Assembly: GCF_014646635.1 (NCBI RefSeq)
Contig: NZ_BMNQ01000007.1
Location: 24,911 to 88,910 of the forward strand
Reading direction: 5' to 3'
Length of the DNA stretch: 64,000 nt
Source of the DNA: Lentibacillus kapialis
GTDB taxonomy: Bacteria; Bacillota; Bacilli; Bacillales; Amphibacillaceae
Made by a program: the position numbers and the translations under genes. Shown piece after piece: positions 43,881 to 52,550 of this stretch. Position 1 is the first letter of the stretch, and every line of letters begins with the position of its first letter. The notes beneath the pieces are model-generated. The model made no database searches, was not told the DNA's origin, and was given only the letters and a program-made list of their open reading frames with translations.

Positions 43881-44828
43881 ATGGAGGATAAACAACCGAT
43901 TCAAATGGACGAGCGGATTCATTTGATCGATGGCTTTGATTTGGGTGTATCTGAACGTACAGGTACATATGTGATTAATGAGGATGAGCTCACACTTATC
44001 GAAACCGGGCCAAGTCCGTCGGTGAAATATATTAAAAAAGGATTGGATGATCTTGGTTTTTCGCTTGAAGATGTGGCATATATCATCGTGACACATGTTC
44101 ATCTCGATCATGCCGGCGGGGTCGGGCTGTTGATAGAAGATTGTCCGAATGCAACTGTCATTGTGCATCCAAAAGGGGCCAGGCATTTGGTGAATCCGAA
44201 AAAGCTGGCTGCAGGTGCCAGAGGTGTCTATGGCGACAGTTTTACCGAATTGTTTGATCCAATCGTGCCACTTCCTGAAGATCGCCTGATTAAAAAGGGC
44301 GAGGGGGAGATACTAACAATTGGCAATAACTGCACATTGGAATTTTTTGATACACCCGGTCATGCCAGACATCATTTTAGCGTTTATGATCCTATTACCA
44401 ATGGCTTGTTCACCGGTGATACAGTTGGTATTCGGTATAAGCAGCTGATTGATGAGGGAATTGACTTCTTTCTGCCATCAACTTCCCCGAACCATTTTGA
44501 CCCAAGTGCTATGCATGCATCCATAGACCGCATCCGAAACATGAATCTCGACAGGATTTATTACGGACATTTCGGCATGACAGAAGATGTTAATCAAGCG
44601 CTTAGTCAAGTCTCAGAGTGGCTTGATATTTTTGTTGGAATTGGCGAAGAGGCGATGTCGGAAGGAAAAGGTTATGATGTTCTGGCATCACGCATGCTAG
44701 AGCAGGTCAGGGGTGATCTATCGATAAAAGGTTTGCGCACGGATCATGAAATCTACATCCTGCTAAATTTGGACATGCAGGTGTGTGCCCTTGGTATGAT
44801 TGATTACTTTAACAAATTGAAGCAATAA
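43881..44828 (+). CDS. MBL-fold metallo-hydrolase
   Basis: A 315-residue metallo-beta-lactamase fold protein with the metal-binding motif THVHLDHAGG (HxHxDH), later FDTPGHARHH, LFTGDTVG and YYGHFGM. The C-terminal ~80 residues form a helical extension. ATG 43881 has GGGGGGATTGG upstream. A role as glyoxalase II-like or lactonase hydrolase is possible; nothing nearby points to a substrate. Confidence 0.88.
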   Translation: MEDKQPIQMDERIHLIDGFDLGVSERTGTYVINEDELTLIETGPSPSVKYIKKGLDDLGFSLEDVAYIIVTHVHLDHAGGVGLLIEDCPNATVIVHPKGARHLVNPKKLAAGARGVYGDSFTELFDPIVPLPEDRLIKKGEGEILTIGNNCTLEFFDTPGHARHHFSVYDPITNGLFTGDTVGIRYKQLIDEGIDFFLPSTSPNHFDPSAMHASIDRIRNMNLDRIYYGHFGMTEDVNQALSQVSEWLDIFVGIGEEAMSEGKGYDVLASRMLEQVRGDLSIKGLRTDHEIYILLNLDMQVCALGMIDYFNKLKQ

Positions 44829-44955
44829 CTAAGGCTAAAAGGACAGGTCTTCCTGTAAAAGACCGGAATTGAAAACGTGTTCTCACTGCACAATCTCACG
44901 TAAAGGAGGGCGGTGTTCCTCTATAACATGTCAATCCGGGGAATTACCATGTAAG

Positions 44956-45363
44956 ATGAAAATCATAACCATTGTAATACAGATCGGGTTCTTATACGTT
45001 TTTTATTTTGCTGGCAGCTTGTTGCAGAATCTTATGGATTTGCCTATCCCGGGCAGTATAGTTGGCTTATTGCTTCTATTTGCTTCTTTGCTGTTGAAAA
45101 TATGTCCCATTCAATGGGTAGAGAAGGGCTCGGTCTTTTTATTGAAGTATTTACCGCTGTTATTTGTTCCTGCCACTGCCGGTGTGATGAAGTATTTTGA
45201 TCTCTTCGGTGGCTACACTGTTTGGCTCTTTGTCGTTACCATTATTAGCACTCTGCTTGTCATGATTTTTGCTGGACATACGAGTCGGTTATTGGCAAGA
45301 TACGGGGGAAAGCGAAAGGAGAAAGCGGAATGTCACAAGCACTTATCGGAATCATCTTCATAA
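44956..45363 (+). CDS. CidA/LrgA-family membrane protein
   Basis: A 135-residue protein with four TM segments, including the family motif LQNLMDLPIPGSIVGLLLLF and LPLLFVPATAGVMKYF. Such holin-like proteins act with LrgB/CidB in murein hydrolase control or in organic acid transport. ATG 44956 has only a distant GGGGA; an in-frame TTG at 44869 would add 29 unlikely Cys-rich residues. It overlaps the lrgB-like gene by 34 bp, so the two are coupled. Confidence 0.88.
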   Translation: MKIITIVIQIGFLYVFYFAGSLLQNLMDLPIPGSIVGLLLLFASLLLKICPIQWVEKGSVFLLKYLPLLFVPATAGVMKYFDLFGGYTVWLFVVTIISTLLVMIFAGHTSRLLARYGGKRKEKAECHKHLSESSS

Positions 45364-46022
45364 GCCTAACAGTTTTCATTTATATATTTATGACCCGATT
45401 ATATCATCGATTTCATTTACCGTTTCTAATTCCCGCTTTAACATCGACTTTTGCCGTTGTGTTCCTCTTATTGCTGCTGGGGGTTTCGTATGATACGTAT
45501 ATGATTGGCGGACAATGGATTGATGCGCTGCTTGGACCAGCCATCGTGGCGCTTGCATACCCTTTATACAATCAGCGGCATCTTTTGGTTAAAAATTTAT
45601 ATCCGATTTTGGGCGGAGTATTCGTCGGATCTTTGACTGGCATTTTTAGCGGGTTGTTATTGGCTCAGTCACTTGGATTTACTGAAAAGCTGCTTTTTTC
45701 ACTTTTGCCTAAATCGGTCACAACCCCTGTAGCAATGCAGATCGCTGATGGATTGGGCGGACTGCCCTCGCTTACGGTCCTGTTTGTTATGACAGCAGGA
45801 TTTACGGGCGTAGTAATCGGACCTTATTTTCTTCACTGGTTCAGGCTTGATGATTCATTGGAAAAAGGGATGGCTTTCGGCAGTGCATCTCATGTCATTG
45901 GAACGTCAAAGGCTGTTGAATATGGTGACTATACAACTTCGGTGAGTTCCGTTGCGATGACCTTAAGCGCCGTTGCGTGTTCCATTTTCGGACCATTGGT
46001 TGTTTTGTTGTTTTATGCTTAA
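45330..46022 (+). CDS. LrgB/CidB-family membrane protein
   Basis: A 230-residue protein with about seven TM segments. The family blocks KSVTTPVAMQIADGLGGLPS and GMAFGSASHVIGTSKAVEYG are complete. It is translated from inside the end of the LrgA-like gene, the standard arrangement. No LytSR or CidR regulator is adjacent. Confidence 0.92.
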   Translation: MSQALIGIIFISLTVFIYIFMTRLYHRFHLPFLIPALTSTFAVVFLLLLLGVSYDTYMIGGQWIDALLGPAIVALAYPLYNQRHLLVKNLYPILGGVFVGSLTGIFSGLLLAQSLGFTEKLLFSLLPKSVTTPVAMQIADGLGGLPSLTVLFVMTAGFTGVVIGPYFLHWFRLDDSLEKGMAFGSASHVIGTSKAVEYGDYTTSVSSVAMTLSAVACSIFGPLVVLLFYA

Positions 46023-46293
46023 TGTTGATAATTGCTAAGCCAAGCTCGTCGAAGAAGTTACCACAGGTTTCAAATGAACACTTTAAAAATTTGGGTTCTT
46101 TAAATCGCTGTTTCAATTCATTCAGCCGGATCATAATACATCCCCCGATTACCGATTATTTTCATTTTACCTTCACGTTTTGTCCGCTCGACGCTTGGCT
46201 TTGTGATTTCGGTTAAAGCGCTTTGTTCATCTTGTGATCGAATTCTTGAACGCCGGATTCTTGGTTTTCCAGCTCGTTGGCTGAATGTTCGAT

Positions 46294-46336
46294 ACAAAAT
46301 AATAAGTCAGGCCATGCCTGACTTATTACTTTGTAT
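46294..46336 (-). terminator. Long palindromic terminator downstream of the small minus-strand frame
   Basis: AATAAGTCAGGC (46301-46312) and GCCTGACTTATT (46316-46327) are perfect complements around CAT, and flanking TACAAA/TTTGTA extend the stem. On the minus strand it is followed by ATTTTG. It starts inside the stop region of the small frame at 46326-46472. Confidence 0.6.
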
Positions 46337-46472
46337 AGTTCAGTTTCTGTAATAAAGCGTTTTTGTCTCTTGCGAAGCCATGTTCCAAAAGGTATCCTGT
46401 CATTTCATTCTCCGTCTTCAGCGAGTTATTGTAAACATTTGTGATGTCCTCTTCACTGTCCGGCCCAAGCAG
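46326..46472 (-). CDS. Possible 48-residue protein with CTG start, or decayed small gene
   Basis: A minus-strand frame running to TAA at 46328-46326 encodes 48 residues of convincing protein composition (GPDSEEDITNVYNNSLKTEN, then MTGYLLEHGFARDKNALLQK). An AAAAAGGAG site ends seven bases before CTG 46472, which would be the start; no ATG, GTG or TTG is available there. A terminator follows directly. It could be a real gene with a rare start codon or one that has lost its ATG. I do not recognise the family. Confidence 0.35.
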   Translation of the reverse strand: MLGPDSEEDITNVYNNSLKTENEMTGYLLEHGFARDKNALLQKLNYTK

Positions 46473-46504
46473 AATACTGCTCCTTTTTGGTATAAATTTT
46501 TGAT

Positions 46505-46567
46505 TTGGCTGAAGTTGTCACAGATTCGGCTCAAGTTCACAATTTTTTGGCGCAAATGTTCACAAAT
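46505..46567 (+). repeat. Degenerate intergenic 21-bp tandem repeats (locus 2)
   Basis: Three consecutive 21-bp units (46505-46525, 46526-46546, 46547-46567), each starting with a TTGGC/TCGGC core and containing CAA(G/A)TGTTCACA or a variant. The period and GGC(G)CAA core match the arrays at 40.5 kb and the end of the window, but the sequence has drifted strongly. Confidence 0.6.
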
Positions 46568-46575
46568 AAAATGTA

Positions 46576-46968
46576 TTACGCCTCATCCTCCGTCCGCATA
46601 AACGTCAGCACAGCAAACAATACAAAACTAAGCAGCATAATGGAACCGCCGACAATAAAGAATACGGTCACCAGCCCGTCAGCGAATCCGAATGGATGTA
46701 AATAATAGAACCACATGCCGGCGGTCAGGCCGATCGCCCCGATAATTGCTGACCAGACATGTAGCGTGGCGATGATAGTTTTGGCTGGCGTGAAGATTTT
46801 GTAATAAACTGCCCAGGCAAATAAGGTCAGCCAGCCGACAACAAGAATGTGGGCGTGTACTGTCTTAAATGCCAGGCTGCCGGCACCTGCCATATGCGAT
46901 CCGATAAAAGCACCAAGAACTGCGAAAAGGGCGGAGAATCTAAGCAAAACCTTACTATATTTATTCAC
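46576..46968 (-). CDS. Four-TM membrane protein resembling a heme-copper oxidase-like fragment
   Basis: A 130-residue protein with four TM helices. It contains His residues in SLAFKTVHAHILVVGWLTLF and IIATLHVWSAIIG at positions recalling cytochrome oxidase subunit I-type heme-binding helices. GTG 46968 has AAGGAGAG upstream. Stand-alone proteins of this kind exist in Bacillaceae as unnamed membrane proteins. Heme binding is only a possibility. It sits downstream of mnmH, 97 bp after its stop, on the same strand. Confidence 0.65.
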   Translation of the reverse strand: MNKYSKVLLRFSALFAVLGAFIGSHMAGAGSLAFKTVHAHILVVGWLTLFAWAVYYKIFTPAKTIIATLHVWSAIIGAIGLTAGMWFYYLHPFGFADGLVTVFFIVGGSIMLLSFVLFAVLTFMRTEDEA

Positions 46969-47065
46969 TATCAGCTCTCTCCTTATGAATAATGATTCAA
47001 CATTCCTTTTAAGTGTATAACTTGTATATGAATAGCGGATGAACATCATATTTCAATTCAAACAT

Positions 47066-48121
47066 CTACACAGATTTCACCTCTCGCGGATACATTTCCA
47101 GGAGTTTGCTTTCGATTTGAATAGCTGCATCTCCCATATTTGCAGCATCAAGCGCTTTTGTTTTATCTTGCGGGTACTTTCCGGCCATATGCTCATACCT
47201 CGGGTCATAGTAATATGCTAGCAACAGTTGGATGACGTGATGATAATTTCCCCTCTTTAAATCATCATTAATCTGTTTGGCGATTGGTGTATGAATTCGT
47301 TTCTTGATGCGGTCGAACGCTTCGATGAACTTGTCCGGCTCGTTCCAGGGCTGATAGTCGTCCAGGATATTCCGAATGCGTTGTTCCATCGGCAGATTGA
47401 TGAACAGCTGTATACTTTGTTCTTTTTTATGGAACAAAAATTCGGGCATGGTGACTTTGCCGATCCGCTTACTTTCACCTTCCATTAAAACAAACGGCGC
47501 ATTCCGGAATTTGTGCATCACTTGAATAAGCTGGGATTCAAATTCTTTCTGGATATTGGGTTCAAGTCCGATATGTCCGAAGATAGATCCCCGGTGTGCA
47601 GCCATTCCTTCCAAATCAATCACCGGGTAACCCTTATCAGCGAGCTGATGAAGAAGCTTTGTTTTGCCTGTTCCAGTATTGCCGTTCAACACGACAAGAT
47701 CAGGCGGAAACTCTGCCTTTTCGAGTTCGGCGACCACCCATTGCCGATATGCGCGTACACCACCTTGAAGCCTGTTCACATCAATACCCATTAAGTCAAC
47801 CAACGTTGCAGCTGTTTTGCTGCGCATGCCGCCGCGCCAGCAGAATACGGTTTTGGGCGTGTCAATCTGCCGGAATTTGGCGATGAACTCAGGCAGTTTG
47901 GCCGACATAATCTCCAACCCGCGTTCTTTTGCTTCCTTCTTGCCCACCTGCTTATAAAGCGTACCAACTTCCGCGCGCTCCTCGTCTGTAAACACCGGTA
48001 TATTGATGCTGCCTGGTATGGTTGTTTCGTTATACTCTTTAGGTGAACGGACATCAATGATGGTGTGGTTTTCGCTATGCTGTTTTTTGAGCAACTCTTT
48101 TAATGTTATATCATGAAACAT
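47066..48121 (-). CDS. mnmH: tRNA 2-selenouridine synthase
   Basis: Also called SelU or YbbB. It replaces sulfur by selenium at the wobble 2-thiouridine of certain tRNAs using selenophosphate. The 351-residue protein has an N-terminal rhodanese domain with catalytic Cys94 (FCWRGGMRSKT), aligning with E. coli Cys97, and a C-terminal P-loop domain (NGNTGTGKT, ending at Thr154). It lies 18 bp downstream of the cysteine-type selD, which supplies selenophosphate, so the two form an operon. Confidence 0.95.
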   Translation of the reverse strand: MFHDITLKELLKKQHSENHTIIDVRSPKEYNETTIPGSINIPVFTDEERAEVGTLYKQVGKKEAKERGLEIMSAKLPEFIAKFRQIDTPKTVFCWRGGMRSKTAATLVDLMGIDVNRLQGGVRAYRQWVVAELEKAEFPPDLVVLNGNTGTGKTKLLHQLADKGYPVIDLEGMAAHRGSIFGHIGLEPNIQKEFESQLIQVMHKFRNAPFVLMEGESKRIGKVTMPEFLFHKKEQSIQLFINLPMEQRIRNILDDYQPWNEPDKFIEAFDRIKKRIHTPIAKQINDDLKRGNYHHVIQLLLAYYYDPRYEHMAGKYPQDKTKALDAANMGDAAIQIESKLLEMYPREVKSV

Positions 48122-48139
48122 ATTATGATCACTCCCTGA

Positions 48140-49183
48140 CTAATCGACTGTGATATGACCATTGTTGCCATCTGAAATGTCGCCTATGATTTGCGCTTCG
48201 ATACCGTTTTGCTGTAATTCAGTGAGAAGGGCGTCAGCATCATTGCTGTCCGCTGACATGAGCAGTCCGCCCGAGGTAACCGCATCACACATAATATATT
48301 TATCCAGTTGGTCGAGCTCTTTTGAGAATGATACAATCTCGTTGATATGGCTAAAGTTGCTTTTCGTCCCGCCTGGTATCACACCGGATTCGGCCAGTTC
48401 CTTCACCCGCGGCAGGACAGGGACGGATTTTGAATCGATCCGTACTTCCACATTGCTCCCGGCTGCTATTTCCGATGCGTGGCCAAGCAAGCCGAAACCG
48501 GTGACATCGGTACTGGCATTGACATTGAAATCGTTCATCGTTTCGGAAGCTGTTTTGTTCAACGTTGTCATAACGTGTGTAACCCGGTCAATTTCATCCT
48601 GGTTCAGCAAATCTCTTTTCAGGGAACTGCTCATAATGCCGACACCGATCGGCTTTGTTAAAATCAGCTTGTCCCCCGGTTTGGCTCCAGTATTGGTTTT
48701 GATGTTATCAGGATGAACGGTTCCTGTTACAGCCAGTCCGAATTTTGGTTCCTGATCCTCAATCGAATGGCCGCCGACAAGCGAGACGCCGGCCTCTTTC
48801 AATTTATCACCAGCCCCGCGCAGAATGTCTGCAAGGATGTTTTCATCCAGTGTGGAAATGGGGAAAGCCACGATATTTAAAGCTGTAATCGGTGTGCCGC
48901 CCATCGCATACACATCGCTGATCGCATTGGCGGCAGCTACCTGGCCAAATGCATATGGATCATCGACAATCGGTGTGAAAAAGTCGACGGTCTGAACAAG
49001 TGCAAGTTCATCGGTTAGTTGATAAACACCCGCATCGTCATTTGTATCCAGCCCGACCAGTAAATTCGGATTCGGAACAGTTTGCGGTAGCGAGTGCAGA
49101 ACATTTTCAAGATCGGCCGGGCCAATTTTGCATCCGCAGCCGCCTTTGGAGGAGAGTGATGTCAGTTTAACGGCACTTGCCAT
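48140..49183 (-). CDS. selD: Selenide, water dikinase (selenophosphate synthetase), cysteine form
   Basis: A second SelD of 347 residues. Its catalytic site reads SSKGG-C-GCKIG, with cysteine (Cys16) where the paralog at 6858 has selenocysteine. It shares NPNLLVGLDTNDDAGVY, LVGGHSIEDQEPKFG and STDVTGFGLLGH. ATG 49183 follows AAAGGATG. The gene precedes mnmH in an operon, so it probably serves selenouridine formation, and it can act without a working Sec machinery. Confidence 0.95.
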   Translation of the reverse strand: MASAVKLTSLSSKGGCGCKIGPADLENVLHSLPQTVPNPNLLVGLDTNDDAGVYQLTDELALVQTVDFFTPIVDDPYAFGQVAAANAISDVYAMGGTPITALNIVAFPISTLDENILADILRGAGDKLKEAGVSLVGGHSIEDQEPKFGLAVTGTVHPDNIKTNTGAKPGDKLILTKPIGVGIMSSSLKRDLLNQDEIDRVTHVMTTLNKTASETMNDFNVNASTDVTGFGLLGHASEIAAGSNVEVRIDSKSVPVLPRVKELAESGVIPGGTKSNFSHINEIVSFSKELDQLDKYIMCDAVTSGGLLMSADSNDADALLTELQQNGIEAQIIGDISDGNNGHITVD

Positions 49184-49273
49184 GTTAATCATCCTTTCAG
49201 TAAACTCATAATCTCTATTTTATCATAGACGGATTCATATATGTTTTTAACAATACATAAACGAAAATGACTA

Positions 49274-49371
49274 TTGACTTCTATGTGTATTAACCATATA
49301 ATACAGTACATAAGATGTATTACGTGCTTAATACACATTTTTTGATCATAGTGTATTAAATGATTAATACA
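49274..49371 (+). promoter_or_regulatory. Promoter and four-half-site operator of the GntR/ABC operon
   Basis: TTGACT (49274-49279), 17-bp spacer, TATAAT (49297-49302). TGTATTAA half-sites occur at 49286-49293 (within the spacer) and 49352-49359, and inverted copies TTAATACA at 49328-49335 and 49364-49371. The last two form a perfect 8-bp dyad with a 4-bp centre, 35 bp before the regulator's start. The arrangement suggests autorepression. Confidence 0.75.
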
Positions 49372-49405
49372 TATGTGTCCATCTGAAGAAATGGGAGCTG
49401 TGATT

Positions 49406-49798
49406 ATGAATGTGAATTTTAATAAGCGGGACCCGGTCTATGTGCAGGTTATCCGGCATTTTAAAGAGCAAATTGCAACCGGTGTATTTGAACCTGGTCA
49501 GGAAATCCCTTCACGGCGTGAGTTGGCAAATCGATTAAAAATCAATCCAAATACCGCACAACGAGCTTATAAAGAAATGGAGGAAGCAGGTTTGATTACG
49601 ACGGAGCGGAATTTGCCGAGTAAGATTACACGGGATGAGCATGTCCTTAAATCAGTAAGAAAGGAATTGATCATGGAAGCGGTCGATGATTTTGTCCGTT
49701 CGGTGCAGTCGATTAATGTACCGGTTGATGAAGTGCTCGAACTCGTTCAGGAAAAATACAAAGACAAACGTGATGATAAGGGGGCTAAATATGATTGA
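49406..49798 (+). CDS. GntR-family regulator, YtrA type
   Basis: A 130-residue short GntR regulator. The N-terminal winged HTH is YVQVIRHFKEQIATGVFEPG with PSRRELANRLKINPNTAQRA. A short C-terminal dimerisation helix pair replaces the long effector domain, as in YtrA. ATG 49406 has GGGAG upstream. It is the first gene of an ABC transporter operon and overlaps the ATPase gene by 8 bp. In B. subtilis YtrA represses such an operon until cell-wall antibiotics act. Confidence 0.92.
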   Translation: MNVNFNKRDPVYVQVIRHFKEQIATGVFEPGQEIPSRRELANRLKINPNTAQRAYKEMEEAGLITTERNLPSKITRDEHVLKSVRKELIMEAVDDFVRSVQSINVPVDEVLELVQEKYKDKRDDKGAKYD

Positions 49799-50480
49799 GG
49801 TAAACGAGATTCAGAAAAAATTCGGCCGGAAAAAAGTGCTTAAAGGCGTATCGTTTACTGCTGAAAAGGGCGAAATAACCTGTGTTATTGGAATAAACGG
49901 GGTCGGTAAGACAACGATACTGAATGCGATCATGAACTTGACTCCGCTCAATGGTGGGCAGATCCTTGTAAATGGCGAAACCATCAACAAACACAGCTAT
50001 GAAAAAATCACCTTCATTCCCGATGCGATCATAATGCAGCCGAGCATGACAATAGCTGAAGCCATGGAGTTCATGGCGGATTTCTATGACAGCTGGAACC
50101 AGGAACGTGCAACGGAATTGCTCGATTTTTTCAAATTGCAGGAAAGTGAGAAAATCAATCATTTATCCAAAGGGAATCGCGCCAAAGTAAACTTATTACT
50201 TGGACTGGCGCTCGATGTTGATTATTTGCTGATGGATGAGCCGTTTTCCGGCATTGATATTTTCAGTCGGGAACAGATTGCTGATGTGTTTACCAGTCAT
50301 TTGGTGGAAGACCGCGGTGTGCTCATCACAACACACGAAATCAATGATATTGAACATCTGATAGATAAGGCAGTTCTTCTGGATAATGGGAAAGTTTTAA
50401 AACAGTTCGATAGTGAGGAAGTCAGAGAAACAGAGGGAAAATCAATTGTTGATGTAATGCGGGAGGTGTATCAGCCATGA
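49791..50480 (+). CDS. ABC transporter ATP-binding protein (YtrB-like)
   Basis: A 229-residue ATPase with Walker A GINGVGKTT, a degenerate signature HLSKGNRAKVNLLLGL in place of LSGGQ, Walker B YLLMDEPFSGID and the H-loop TTHE. ATG 49791 lies inside the end of the GntR gene, and the stop overlaps the permease ATG. It energises the membrane subunit encoded next. Confidence 0.94.
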   Translation: MIEVNEIQKKFGRKKVLKGVSFTAEKGEITCVIGINGVGKTTILNAIMNLTPLNGGQILVNGETINKHSYEKITFIPDAIIMQPSMTIAEAMEFMADFYDSWNQERATELLDFFKLQESEKINHLSKGNRAKVNLLLGLALDVDYLLMDEPFSGIDIFSREQIADVFTSHLVEDRGVLITTHEINDIEHLIDKAVLLDNGKVLKQFDSEEVRETEGKSIVDVMREVYQP

Positions 50481-51307
50481 ATCGTTTTGTAAAACTATTG
50501 AATTTTGAATTAAGCCGGTTTATGAAAATATATCTTGTGCTGATTGCGCTGACAATCATCGTGCAGGTTGTCGGTGTTATTGTGACAGCCAATTCGTATA
50601 TGGCTGAAGCAAATAAAATGATTTATGAGGAAGGCCTTTCGCAAGCGCAATTTATTCAACAATACCGTTCCATGTCATTTTTGAGATTTGCCCGAAGTTT
50701 ATGGTTTATGGGACCGATCGCAGTTTGTGCGGCAGCATTGTTATTCTATATTTTTATGATCTGGTATCGTGACTGGTTTGGAAAAAACACATTCATTTAC
50801 CGGCTGCTGATGCTGCCGACAGCACGAATAAACGTCTATCTTGCTAAAGCGGCATCAATCGTTTTAATGGTATTGGGGCTTGTTTCGGTGCAGCTCATCA
50901 TTTTGCCGCTTGAAAACAGTGTATTAAAGTGGCTGGTACCAATTGACTTCCGGTCGGATATGACAGTTGAACAGGTTGTCGGGTGGGACTATTTGTCCAT
51001 ACTCATTCCGCAAACCTTTACGGAGTTTATTCTGTATTATGGTGCCGGTTTTATGGCGGTATCTGTATTGTTTACGGCCATTTTATTCGAACGCAGTTTC
51101 AAGTGGAAAGGGATATTGCTTGGAATCGGATTCGTTGCTATTTCCGGTGTCATTATGCTGTCGCCCCTACTGGCCACTGTTTTCATGGATCATTACTATT
51201 TATATCCGCTAGAAACACTCGGTTTGGAAGTGGTATTGGGATTGCTTGTGACAGCCGTTTCCCTTTGGATGGGCCATTACTTACTGACGAAAAAAATTAC
51301 GGTATGA
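50477..51307 (+). CDS. ABC transporter permease (YtrC/D-like)
   Basis: A 276-residue membrane protein with six TM segments and no recognised catalytic motif. Its start overlaps the ATPase stop. It probably dimerises to make the transport channel. A site GAGAGGAGG follows, leading to the first of two exported paralogs. Confidence 0.85.
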   Translation: MNRFVKLLNFELSRFMKIYLVLIALTIIVQVVGVIVTANSYMAEANKMIYEEGLSQAQFIQQYRSMSFLRFARSLWFMGPIAVCAAALLFYIFMIWYRDWFGKNTFIYRLLMLPTARINVYLAKAASIVLMVLGLVSVQLIILPLENSVLKWLVPIDFRSDMTVEQVVGWDYLSILIPQTFTEFILYYGAGFMAVSVLFTAILFERSFKWKGILLGIGFVAISGVIMLSPLLATVFMDHYYLYPLETLGLEVVLGLLVTAVSLWMGHYLLTKKITV

Positions 51308-51320
51308 GAGGAGGTATCGG

Positions 51321-52505
51321 ATGAAGCGGTATTTGTATTTAGTCGCGGTCGCATCAATTATCGTGCTGACATTCAGCGCCTATTATATACAACAAACAAT
51401 AACATCCGGCAGTTATCCTGAAATTGTCATTGAGAAGGTAAGTGGAAACGAGGACAAGGTGGAAGACCTCATGATAAGCGGTAGCTATAGACTTGGCTTT
51501 GGAATGGGGGATAACGTAAAGGTTGACATAGATGAAACAGTATACAGCAGTGAACAGCCGTTTCCACAACGTTTTGGCAATAGAATATACGGGGACAACA
51601 CTAATCGGCTGCAGGATCGTTATCGAAGGTTTATGCGAGGCAAATCCGGAAGTGTCAGGTCATTTCTTGAAACAGATAACGTGGTAGCATACGCAAACGT
51701 TATTGGACAGTCCCTTGATGCATCAAATCAGGATATGACCTTTGATATGGCGGTACTGAACAAGCAGACGGAAGAGTCGACCTCGTTTACCGTGCCTGTA
51801 CCTGACAAGGAAGCATACAGTCAGGTGACCGTAGAGGATGTACAAATGATTGATAATGAACTTTATGTTATCACGCAAAACATAAAAGTGACCGGAGCAA
51901 ACAGTAAACGGATTTATCGATTTAATTTCAATGAACAAAATATGACGGGGGAAGACGTGATTACTTCCTATGAAGATCAGAAAGCGGAAGCCGTACATAC
52001 ACGTATACGGAAAATGGGGGTTCCAGATGAGACAAAGGCACAGGAGTATGTTGTCTTTTTTAAAGAACACTCGGTTATTGGCCAGGGAACAGACACTGCG
52101 CGGGAAATTACTGAATCCGGTAAAGAATATATCGCTTATAAACTGAAGACAAACGAAAAGAAGCAATTGGAACTTCCAAAATCCTTATCTGTTGAAAATA
52201 TGCTTATCTATAAACATGGCAAACTTTACATGAGAGACGGTCATAACCTGTTGCAATATGATATTACAAAAGGGGAGACTGAAAAGGAAATGCAGCTGCC
52301 TGAACAGGGCAGTGGCTTTCCCACACCTGTGGCTATATCAGATGACACCATATATGTACTTACAGCAAATGAACAGAGCAATATCTCACAAATCTCTGTC
52401 TTTGATCTGACTTCCGGTGATTTGCTGTACAATGGCAAGATAAAACCTGAAAAACCACTGGAACGGAATGTGACACTTCAGCTTTATGATCTATCTATCA
52501 GCTAA
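51321..52505 (+). CDS. Exported protein of unknown function, paralog 1
   Basis: A 394-residue protein with an N-terminal TM/signal segment (LYLVAVASIIVLTFSAYYIQ) and an extracellular domain. It resembles its 3' neighbour at 52551 throughout: MISGSYRLGF/ISGSYSVGN, RRFMRGKSGS/RSFMRGKGGS, VEDVQMIDNELYVITQN/VQDVQMTGDELHVITRN, and GDLLYNGKIK/GDTLFEGKVK. Blade-like repeats suggest a beta-propeller fold. It follows the permease by 13 bp, so it is part of the ABC system. I do not recognise a named family. Confidence 0.78.
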   Translation: MKRYLYLVAVASIIVLTFSAYYIQQTITSGSYPEIVIEKVSGNEDKVEDLMISGSYRLGFGMGDNVKVDIDETVYSSEQPFPQRFGNRIYGDNTNRLQDRYRRFMRGKSGSVRSFLETDNVVAYANVIGQSLDASNQDMTFDMAVLNKQTEESTSFTVPVPDKEAYSQVTVEDVQMIDNELYVITQNIKVTGANSKRIYRFNFNEQNMTGEDVITSYEDQKAEAVHTRIRKMGVPDETKAQEYVVFFKEHSVIGQGTDTAREITESGKEYIAYKLKTNEKKQLELPKSLSVENMLIYKHGKLYMRDGHNLLQYDITKGETEKEMQLPEQGSGFPTPVAISDDTIYVLTANEQSNISQISVFDLTSGDLLYNGKIKPEKPLERNVTLQLYDLSIS

Positions 52506-52550
52506 AGACCGCCTGCTTATGACGATCAATCATGTGAGAGGAGCTATCGA

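Noticed and set aside
45895..46134. Minus-strand gene starting with MIRLNELKQRF
   Set aside because: It has a ribosome-site-like GGGGGA, but it runs into the end of the lrgB-like gene on the opposite strand and loses protein-like composition there; kept only as possible decay trace.
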